Assembly: GCA_023458855.1 (NCBI GenBank)
Contig: JAEWWQ010000094.1
Span: 1 to 5,769, forward strand
Direction: 5' to 3'
DNA length: 5,769 bases
Source: Bacillota bacterium
GTDB taxonomy: Bacteria > Bacillota > Clostridia > Lachnospirales > Lachnospiraceae
A model generated the notes under the pieces. That model did no database searches, was not told the origin of the DNA, and saw nothing but the letters and a program-made list of their open reading frames with translations. Both the position numbers and the translations under genes were made by a program. This document shows positions 1 through 5,488 of the stretch, one piece after another (positions within the stretch are counted from its first letter, which is position 1; every line of letters begins with the position of its first letter).

Positions 1-335
1 CACCAGGAGAGAATTTAAGCGGTGAGCATGTCAATAGAACTGGTATATCAAAAGCAGGAAACAGTCATTTGAGGCTGTTATTGATAGAGGCTGCTGGGGG
101 TATTTGCAAAGGTGCAGTAGGACATAAATCGAAAGATTTAAGAGTAAGACAAAGTGGTAATACGGCAGAGGTCATAGCGTATGCAGATAAAGCAAACACA
201 CGACTTCGCAGCCGATACTATAAATTGATAAGACATGGAAAGAAAAGAAATATCGCTGTAGCTGCAATAGCAAGGGAACTTGCCTGTTTTGTATGGGGTA
301 TGATGACGGATAATATCAGCTTTAAAGCAGCATAA
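1..335 (+). CDS. IS110/IS1111-family transposase, C-terminal part (5' end outside window)
   Basis: This is the last 110 residues of a DEDD-type transposase that moves an IS110-family element. The reading frame is open from base 3 with no start in the window, so the gene continues to the left; the family is usually 300-450 residues long. The visible part matches the Transposase_20 (IS116/IS110/IS902) C-terminal domain: a Pro-Gly-Glu-x-x-Ser-Gly stretch at the left edge, then GISKAGNSHLR, then a Leu-rich helix ending in IEAA. Further on there is an ADKANTRLRSRYY segment and, near the end, NIAVAAIARELACFVWGM, both typical of the family. The Ser-Gly near the edge is in the region where the catalytic serine of this family is expected, but I cannot align it exactly. 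A TTG at 69 could be called as a start, but the homology clearly runs upstream of it. The stop (TAA, 333-335) is natural, so the C-terminus is intact. Whether the whole gene is functional cannot be seen. Confidence 0.9.
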   Translation, partial: PGENLSGEHVNRTGISKAGNSHLRLLLIEAAGGICKGAVGHKSKDLRVRQSGNTAEVIAYADKANTRLRSRYYKLIRHGKKRNIAVAAIARELACFVWGMMTDNISFKAA

Positions 336-341
336 ACAGGT

Positions 342-421
342 ACATCATTGTCATCTGCCAGTCAAGAGTGCAAAGCACCGCTAAAGCGGCTACGCTCTTG
401 ACAGACATCTGCCCATGATGT
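342..421 (+). repeat. Nested inverted repeats just downstream of the IS110 transposase
   Basis: An outer pair, ACATCAT (342-348) and ATGATGT (415-421), encloses a strong hairpin. Its arms are 361-370 and 393-402 (GTCAAGAGTG against CGCTCTTGAC), ten pairs with one G-U on the plus strand. A small inner stem, CCGC (378-381) with GCGG (386-389), has loop TAAA. The octamer CATCTGCC occurs directly repeated on both sides of the hairpin, at 352-359 and 406-413. No T-run follows, so this is not a normal intrinsic terminator. It is better read as a structured IS end or as part of an element-encoded guide RNA. Confidence 0.6.
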
Positions 422-434
422 GATGGGTAAACAA

Positions 435-468
435 GCAGAAATAAGCAGCATTCTGCAGTTATTTCTGC
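435..468 (+). repeat. Perfect 10-bp inverted repeat hairpin
   Basis: GCAGAAATAA (435-444) and TTATTTCTGC (459-468) are perfect reverse complements. Inside them GCAG (445-448) pairs with CTGC (453-456) around a CATT loop, leaving a two-base bulge (AG, 457-458). This gives 14 pairs in a 34-base element. The following bases (CCAGGTAACAAAA) have no T-run, so termination on the plus strand is not indicated. It lies between the IS hairpin at 342-421 and the RNA block at 485-687, and could belong to either. Confidence 0.6.
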
Positions 469-484
469 CAGGTAACAAAATAAA

Positions 485-687
485 AATCTGACAGTATCTG
501 AAAGGAGCTGTGATCACTTTAAGGTTCGAGCTATCTGCGTCCTAACTATGTGCGCACGTAAAACCGTGATCCACGCTTTTAGATCGTAGAGCTCTCGGTG
601 GACCATTAGCCTATAGGTACCCAATCCACGAATAACAGAGTGGCCACATGCCGGGAACTGTTAAATCTTTTCCGATGCTGTCAGACA
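485..687 (+). ncRNA. Candidate structured non-coding RNA of about 200 nt, class not recognised
   Basis: The two ends of this block pair over a long helix. TCTGACAGTATC (487-498) pairs with GATGCTGTCAGA (674-685), including one G-U. After a single mismatch (499/673), GAAAGGA (500-506) pairs with TCTTTTC (666-672), again with one G-U. Between them are further helices: GATCAC (512-517) plus GGTT (523-526) against AACC-GTGATC (562-571), with a 5-base bulge; GTGGA (598-602) against TCCAC (625-629); and a hairpin TAACAG (633-638) / CTGTTA (658-663) with inner TGGC (641-644) / GCCG (650-653). Together they form a multi-branched fold closed by one stem, as in large bacterial non-coding RNAs. No useful reading frame crosses it. 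Plus is preferred because the wobble pairs survive only on that strand. The minus strand, however, would end in a T-rich run (486-476). The size and clostridial setting recall raiA-type RNAs, but I cannot confirm membership. Confidence 0.55.
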
Positions 688-784
688 AAAATGTGAGGTT
701 TGTTAAAGGAAAAAGAAAAGTTTGTTGTTTCAAAAATTTTAACTATTGACAAAAGTCACTTCATAACAGTTAGGAGATAGTATC
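688..784 (+). promoter_or_regulatory. feoB leader region
   Basis: This AT-rich stretch should carry the feoB promoter. A perfect TTGACA lies at 746-751, but no convincing -10 box follows at the usual distance, and a start from it would fall on the ribosome binding site. TGAC-AAAA-GTCA (747-758) is a short perfect inverted repeat. TAACT (740-744) can pair with AGTTA (768-772), which runs into the Shine-Dalgarno sequence. These could form a weak hairpin next to the start or act as an operator. I see no clear Fur box. Confidence 0.3.
772..776 (+). promoter_or_regulatory. Ribosome binding site of feoB
   Basis: AGGAG sits eight bases before the ATG at 785. This supports 785 over the next in-frame ATG (residue 10, at 812), which has no comparable site. 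Confidence 0.8.
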
Positions 785-2932
785 ATGGGATTAACAAAAA
801 ATGCAGTTGGAATGAAAGTAGTCGACTCTGGTCTGGAAATAAAGAAAAAAGCTCCCAACGATATCGTTGTCGCCATCGCGGGTAATCCAAATGTAGGCAA
901 GAGTACACTATTTAATAACCTTACAGGACTGAATCAGCATACAGGAAACTGGCCCGGTAAAACAGTCACAAACGCACAAGGTTATTGCAATACAAAAGAT
1001 AAATCTTATGTTCTGGTAGACATTCCCGGTACCTATTCCTTAATGGCTCATTCTGCTGAGGAGGAAGTTACGCGCAATTTTATTTGTTTTGGGGAACCGG
1101 ATGCTGTGATTGTTGTCTGTGATGCCACATGCCTTGAACGAAATCTTAATCTTGTGCTTCAGACTATTGAAATCTCCAATCATGTTCTTGTTTGTGTGAA
1201 TCTGATGGATGAGGCAAAACGCAAAAATATTAAAATTAATATAAAGAGTTTGTCAGAAAAATTAGGTGTGCCTGTTGTGGGAACAATTGCCAGAAAGAAA
1301 AAGAGTCTATCTGCTTTAACAAATGAGCTTGATCAGCTGATTGACAACAAATCTGTAGCAAATCCATTACAGGTAAGATATATCAACCCCATTGAAGAAG
1401 CTATTACTATAGTAGAGACTGAAATCAAACAAGTAATCCCCAGTAAAATCAACTCCCGTTGGTTAAGTTTGAAACTGCTTGATTATGATAGATCATTAAT
1501 TGACGAGTTAAATTCTTATCTTAATACTGATATCCTTGCTGATGAAAAAATAACCGCTTCTATAGATCAGGCAAGAGTATTGCTCTGGGATAACGGAATA
1601 GATTCCAATCACTTAAAAGATAAAATTGTTTCTTCCCTTATATTGGCTGCAGAGGATATTTGTATAGATACCGTATCGTACGATAAATGTACTTACAATG
1701 CAACTGACAGGAAGATTGATAAAATTCTTACAAGTAAATGGGCCGGTTATCCGATCATGATCGCACTTTTAGCAGGTATATTCTGGCTGACCATTACCGG
1801 TGCAAATTATCCGTCACAACTGCTGGCAGGCTGCTTATTTTGGGTGCAAGACAAACTAACGGATATTTTTCATTACCTTAATATTCCTGATTTGTTTCAC
1901 GGCATGCTAGTGCTTGGTGTTTATAAAGTTTTGGCATGGGTCATTTCTGTTATGCTGCCTCCGATGGCAATATTTTTCCCATTATTTACATTGCTTGAGG
2001 ATGCCGGATATTTACCACGTGTCGCATATAATCTGGATAAATCTTTTAAACGATGTTCTGCCTGCGGAAAACAGGCGCTCACTATGTGTATGGGATTTGG
2101 CTGTAATGCGGCAGGAATCGTTGGCTGTAGGATTATCGATTCGCCGCGTGAACGTCTGATTGCAATGATTACAAATAACTTTGTTCCATGTAACGGAAGA
2201 TTCCCAACTCTTATTGCTATTATTTCCATGTTTTTCGTTGGTGCTTCCGGAGATGTTTTTCATTCATTGTTATCATCCATTTTATTGACAGTCGTTATCG
2301 TTCTTGGTGTATTTATGACTTTTATACTATCTAAACTGCTGTCAAAGACAATCTTAAGAGGTGTTCCTTCCTCTTTTACCTTAGAACTGCCGCCTTATCG
2401 CAAGCCCCAGATTGGTAAGGTGATTGTGCGCTCTATCTTTGACAGAACTCTATTTGTATTAGGTCGTGCAATGGTCGTTGCTGCTCCTGCAGGCTTGTTC
2501 CTCTGGATAATGGCTAACGTTACCATTGGTAATATAAGTTTATTGAACCATTGTGCAGAATTTTTAGATCCTTTTGCAAAATTATTAGGTTTAGATGGTA
2601 TTATTCTCATAGCGTTTATACTCGGTTTTCCTGCAAATGAAATCGTGATTCCGATTATTATTATGGCATATATGGCACAGGGAAGCATTTTGGAACTGGA
2701 AAGTCTTATCGAACTAAAACAGTTGCTTGTTGATAACGGCTGGACTTGGATGACCGCAATCAGTACTATGCTGTTCTCTTTAATGCATTGGCCTTGTTCC
2801 ACAACATTATTAACGATTGAAAAGGAAACCAAAAGTCTTAAATGGACTGCTTTATCCTTTTTTATTCCCACGATTACGGGATTTATGATTTGTTTTGTTT
2901 TTACATGCCTCACAAAATTGATACCTGCATGA
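785..2932 (+). CDS. feoB: Ferrous iron transport protein B (FeoB), GTP-dependent Fe2+ transporter
   Basis: Inner-membrane Fe2+ importer with a cytosolic G-domain fused to a membrane channel domain; 715 residues, within the usual size of the family. The G-protein motifs are all visible: G1 GNPNVGKST (33-41), a G2 threonine in NWPGKTV (about 60), G3 DIPG (79-82), G4 NLMD (139-142) and a G5-like TIARKKKS (167-174). A helical regulatory segment follows to about 315, then hydrophobic segments from about 322 to 712. The two gate motifs are present, with cysteines in FVPCNGRFP (C469) and HWPCSTT (C671). The stretch 424-448 carries five cysteines around the family motif MGFGCNAAG. The start is set by the AGGAG at 772-776. 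No feoA or feoC lies in the window, although feoA often sits just upstream of feoB; here that side holds an RNA candidate and an IS end. No frameshift or truncation is seen. The gene ends at a hairpin terminator. Confidence 0.95.
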   Translation: MGLTKNAVGMKVVDSGLEIKKKAPNDIVVAIAGNPNVGKSTLFNNLTGLNQHTGNWPGKTVTNAQGYCNTKDKSYVLVDIPGTYSLMAHSAEEEVTRNFICFGEPDAVIVVCDATCLERNLNLVLQTIEISNHVLVCVNLMDEAKRKNIKINIKSLSEKLGVPVVGTIARKKKSLSALTNELDQLIDNKSVANPLQVRYINPIEEAITIVETEIKQVIPSKINSRWLSLKLLDYDRSLIDELNSYLNTDILADEKITASIDQARVLLWDNGIDSNHLKDKIVSSLILAAEDICIDTVSYDKCTYNATDRKIDKILTSKWAGYPIMIALLAGIFWLTITGANYPSQLLAGCLFWVQDKLTDIFHYLNIPDLFHGMLVLGVYKVLAWVISVMLPPMAIFFPLFTLLEDAGYLPRVAYNLDKSFKRCSACGKQALTMCMGFGCNAAGIVGCRIIDSPRERLIAMITNNFVPCNGRFPTLIAIISMFFVGASGDVFHSLLSSILLTVVIVLGVFMTFILSKLLSKTILRGVPSSFTLELPPYRKPQIGKVIVRSIFDRTLFVLGRAMVVAAPAGLFLWIMANVTIGNISLLNHCAEFLDPFAKLLGLDGIILIAFILGFPANEIVIPIIIMAYMAQGSILELESLIELKQLLVDNGWTWMTAISTMLFSLMHWPCSTTLLTIEKETKSLKWTALSFFIPTITGFMICFVFTCLTKLIPA

Positions 2933-2950
2933 TTGGCGTTACGATTTTAT

Positions 2951-3000
2951 TGCTATGCTGTTCAGAAATTAAACAGCATAGCATAATACAGTTTTCTTTT
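2951..3000 (+). terminator. Intrinsic terminator after feoB
   Basis: TGCTATGCTGTT (2951-2962) and AACAGCATAGCA (2972-2983) form a perfect 12-bp stem with a 9-base loop, starting 18 bp after the feoB stop. A T-rich tract (TTTTCTTTT, 2992-3000) follows after eight bases, so the fit to a classical terminator is good but not perfect. The hairpin also lies about 20 bp beyond the stop of the convergent minus-strand gene. On that strand it is followed by AATAAAAT rather than T residues, so it would terminate poorly there unless the stem alone is enough. Confidence 0.65.
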
Positions 3001-3003
3001 CCA

Positions 3004-4764
3004 TCAATGGCATTTTTGCTTTGCAAGTTTCTTTCTTGCAGCTAATTCTTCGACCAATTCATATTGGCTCAGATATTTTTTTTCTTTATCTGTCATCAGT
3101 GCTATTGTGATTGACAACAATGGATAACGCTCCCATTCACCACGCCTGTTCTTCGTCTCTATATAGCCTCTTTTCCTGTCATTTTCAGAATATAATTCCC
3201 ATGATTTTTCTTCAAATTGGTGTGTTATTTCTCTGCACAGTGAATGGTATTCATTATGATATAAAATCAGAACAAAATCATCCCCACCGACATGACCTAT
3301 AAATCCAGATTCGCCTATTTGCTCTCTAAGCACCTGTGCCATGATACGGATTACCTCATCTCCTCTTTCAAATCCATACACATCATTAAATGCCTTAAAG
3401 TTGTCCATATCGATATACATAACTGTATATTCCATATTATGCTCTACCAGTCTTGATATCTCCTGGTCAATCACCAGATTTCCAGGCAGCCCGGTAAGGG
3501 GATTGGATGATTTGGCAGCATTTACACTTATTTCCGTTGATTTCATAAGAAGATCCTTTACCGTAACGATTCCAAGATACTGCTCTTCCTCAGTAACTAC
3601 AACAAAATCATATAAGCTGCCTTCGCTTCTATCCATCGCGATCGCTGAGACCGTGCTAATAGGGGTATACGCATCTACTTCAAGAAAATCCCTGTCCATA
3701 ATAGCGGCTACTTCCTTATTCTGATGTAAGCTGAACCCATACCTTCCGCTCAATATTCTCTGCAGTTTTTCTTTTGTGAGAATCCCCTTTACTTTTCCCA
3801 AGTGCGTGATGCAGATTCCCGGGAATAATGGATTTTCTTCAAAATAAGCCAGCACCTGTTCCACACTCATATTCTCCTGTACGGTCAATCCATTAGTACA
3901 GATATGCTTAATATAAGAATTATTCATACCATGATTATTGATATTGTGTTTTTTTATATTACACTCTTTTATATTTCTCACAACATCATCCTGTATCGGC
4001 ATAATATTCTCATTTGGCCTTCCGATATAATAACCCTGTCCATAGTGTATCCCTATACTGATTAATGTCTCTAATTCTTCTTTTGTCTCTATTCCCTCAG
4101 CAATGAGCCGCATATTCGTCATATTGGAAAATTCTTTCAGACTTTTTAATAGTGCTGATTTACTGCTACTATTTTGTAATTCCCTCACCAATTGCATATC
4201 TAATTTTACAAAATGGGGCTGTAGTTCACAAATAAGATTCAATCCTGAATAGCAGGAACCCAGATCATCGATTGCAATGCCATAATGTTGCACTTTATAA
4301 TGTTCCAGAACACTCCCAAATCCAATCATATCTGTACTGGAGTCGCGTTCTGTTAGCTCAAACACGATCTGTGACGGACTAATATGATACCTGCGAAGAT
4401 ATTCTTTCGTAAAGCCTGCCTGGAACTTATCATCATAAATGATGAGCGGACTCACATTCAAAAATAATTTTTTATCCGGCAGCAATCCTGCATTTTCTGA
4501 TATCTTTCTTAATGCACACTTTCTGCATAACTGTTCCAGCTCCCATAATCTTCCATATACTGCTGCCATGTGAAATAGCTTATCCGGTGTTCTGATACAG
4601 CTGTCATCCCTTATTCTGCTTAATGCTTCATATCCGAAGATACTGCCGTCCCGTAAAGAAATAATCGGTTGAAATACTGGTAATATTCTCTTATTAACAA
4701 TAATATCTTCCAGTTCTTTTTTCTCATTCTCTGCTGTTTTTTGTATTAAATACTCTTCTAATAT
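3004..4764 (-). CDS. EAL-CBS-CBS-GGDEF protein, predicted c-di-GMP phosphodiesterase with divergent GGDEF domain; probable ATA start
   Basis: Cytosolic c-di-GMP turnover protein of 586 residues, with no membrane segment. The EAL domain (about 25-255) keeps every catalytic element: YEALSR (E46), FLNVSP (N103), ELTE (E136), DDLG (D166, D167), VKLD (K187), AEGIET (E223) and GQGY (Q243). An Asn/Lys/His-rich linker (about 265-287) leads to a CBS pair (about 290-410), a module that usually binds adenine nucleotides. The C-terminal GGDEF domain (about 425-580) has IDMDNFKAFND and GGDDF (493-497). It lacks the RxxD inhibitory site (GESG at that place) and has SITIA where SIGIA is usual. The phosphodiesterase should be active; cyclase activity is doubtful. 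Start: the frame is open back to a TGA at 4794-4792 but contains no ATG, GTG or TTG before the ATG at 4569, which is residue 66 and would remove the EAL glutamate. The ATA at 4764 sits seven bases after AGGGAGGT and gives a natural N-terminus. The gene lies 57 bp behind the alarmone synthetase. Confidence 0.85.
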   Translation of the reverse strand: MLEEYLIQKTAENEKKELEDIIVNKRILPVFQPIISLRDGSIFGYEALSRIRDDSCIRTPDKLFHMAAVYGRLWELEQLCRKCALRKISENAGLLPDKKLFLNVSPLIIYDDKFQAGFTKEYLRRYHISPSQIVFELTERDSSTDMIGFGSVLEHYKVQHYGIAIDDLGSCYSGLNLICELQPHFVKLDMQLVRELQNSSSKSALLKSLKEFSNMTNMRLIAEGIETKEELETLISIGIHYGQGYYIGRPNENIMPIQDDVVRNIKECNIKKHNINNHGMNNSYIKHICTNGLTVQENMSVEQVLAYFEENPLFPGICITHLGKVKGILTKEKLQRILSGRYGFSLHQNKEVAAIMDRDFLEVDAYTPISTVSAIAMDRSEGSLYDFVVVTEEEQYLGIVTVKDLLMKSTEISVNAAKSSNPLTGLPGNLVIDQEISRLVEHNMEYTVMYIDMDNFKAFNDVYGFERGDEVIRIMAQVLREQIGESGFIGHVGGDDFVLILYHNEYHSLCREITHQFEEKSWELYSENDRKRGYIETKNRRGEWERYPLLSITIALMTDKEKKYLSQYELVEELAARKKLAKQKCH

Positions 4765-4771
4765 AGCCGTG

Positions 4772-4779
4772 ACCTCCCT
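4772..4779 (-). promoter_or_regulatory. Strong ribosome binding site of the EAL-CBS-GGDEF gene
   Basis: On the minus strand AGGGAGGT (4779-4772) is a near-perfect Shine-Dalgarno sequence. Seven bases later comes the in-frame codon ATA (4764-4762), in the position of a start codon. This site is the main reason for placing the start at ATA instead of at the ATG at 4569, which is about 200 bases further into the gene. Confidence 0.7.
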
Positions 4780-4821
4780 GGAAGATTTATTTCATATTGC
4801 ACATTGTCCACCTATAATACC

Positions 4822-5433
4822 TTATATTTGCGCAATTTTATCTCTGATTTTCATCATTTTCTTATCAATAACTTCAAGTGATGCGGCATATTCTTCCAGC
4901 TCTTTTTCTATCTTATCACTCTTTGCACTGTCTTTCTTATAACGGAGCTGATGATCCAGCAGGGCCCAGTAATTCATGGCAAAAGTGCGTAACTGCACTT
5001 CCGCTTTTACGGTTTCCTGTTTTCCCCAGAATGATATTTTAATCCGGATAATAAGGTGAAGACTCCTGTACCCCGATTTTTTCGGATGTTCCATATAGTT
5101 TTTAACCTTCAGGATTTCGATATCTTCATGCAGGCTTAATGTATCCGCGACTTTGTATAAGTCATCCATATAGAAGCAGACTGCTCTGACCCCTATGATA
5201 TCATTTATTCTTTCTATAGCCGATTCATAATCTTCATCAAAACCTTTTCTTTTTAGCTTCAGCCTGATGCTTTCTATTTCTTTTATCCTGCCTGAAGTAT
5301 TATGAATCAGCATTCTTCCCTCTTTCATTGACAGTTCTGTATTGATCGTATCTAACTTGTTTAATAGCGTCTTTAAGACAATCTTGTTTTTTGCCGATAC
5401 TTTTTCACTTTCTAATTTTTCCAATGGCTGCAT
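4822..5433 (-). CDS. Small alarmone synthetase, (p)ppGpp synthetase (GTP pyrophosphokinase, RelA/SpoT domain)
   Basis: Transfers pyrophosphate from ATP to the 3'-OH of GTP or GDP to make (p)ppGpp, the stringent-response alarmone, in the cytosol. At 203 residues it is close to RelP/RelQ (YwaC/YjbM)-type enzymes. It has only the synthetase domain: no HD hydrolase, TGS or ACT region. Visible motifs are GRIKEIESIRLKLKRKG (48-64, basic ATP-binding patch), NDIIGVRAV (77-85, with likely metal-binding D78), the GTP-side motif HPKKSGYRSLHL (116-127) and AEVQLRT (144-150, catalytic E145), followed by WALLDHQLRYK (156-166). A charged helical tail ends the protein. The ATG at 5433 is the only good start; the purine-rich GGGAAGG is 13 bases away and AGG is seven bases away, so the ribosome binding site is mediocre. 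It lies 55 bp after the PhoH-family gene and 57 bp before the c-di-GMP gene on the same strand, possibly one operon. The RelP or RelQ subgroup cannot be decided by eye. Confidence 0.92.
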   Translation of the reverse strand: MQPLEKLESEKVSAKNKIVLKTLLNKLDTINTELSMKEGRMLIHNTSGRIKEIESIRLKLKRKGFDEDYESAIERINDIIGVRAVCFYMDDLYKVADTLSLHEDIEILKVKNYMEHPKKSGYRSLHLIIRIKISFWGKQETVKAEVQLRTFAMNYWALLDHQLRYKKDSAKSDKIEKELEEYAASLEVIDKKMMKIRDKIAQI

Positions 5434-5488
5434 TTTAATGCCTATACCTTCCCTACATTCATAAGCTTTATCTTAAGCAATTTCTTTT

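Larger units (their letters stand above)
1..480 (+). mobile_element. IS110-family insertion sequence, right-hand portion (boundary uncertain)
   Basis: The transposase C-terminus is followed by about 145 bp of hairpin-rich non-coding DNA (342-468). This length and position fit the 3' non-coding end of an IS110/IS1111 element. IS110-family elements usually lack the long terminal inverted repeats and target duplications that would mark an end, and I see no such mark here. The right boundary near 480 is therefore a guess, placed just before the separate structured block at 485-687. Comparison with other copies of the element would fix it. Confidence 0.4.

Noticed and set aside
69..335. Separate small protein starting at the TTG at 69
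   Set aside because: The frame is open to the left edge and the transposase homology continues through it, so this is an internal TTG and not a gene start.
361..402. Hairpin as intrinsic terminator of the transposase gene
   Set aside because: No T-run follows the stem on the plus strand, nor is one seen on the minus strand.
485..687. Known metabolite riboswitch or T-box for feoB
   Set aside because: I found no conserved core of the cobalamin, lysine, c-di-GMP, SAM, M-box or T-box classes, and no terminator or anti-terminator between the block and feoB.
746..775. Sigma-A promoter for feoB using TTGACA at 746-751
   Set aside because: No acceptable -10 box lies 16-18 bases downstream, and the transcript would begin at or after the ribosome binding site.
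1914..2913. Open frames on both strands within feoB (1914-2159 plus, 1921-2229, 2012-2263 and 2395-2913 minus)
   Set aside because: They overlap a complete, motif-rich feoB, have no recognisable protein features and no good ribosome binding sites; they are frame shadows.
2842..3724. Plus-strand frames at 2842-3045, 3111-3302 and 3341-3724
   Set aside because: The first covers the feoB end and terminator; the others lie opposite the GGDEF and CBS coding region. None shows a protein motif.
3004..4569. EAL-CBS-GGDEF gene starting at the ATG at 4569
   Set aside because: This start would remove the first 65 residues, including the YEALSR motif, and the strong ribosome binding site lies about 200 bases upstream.
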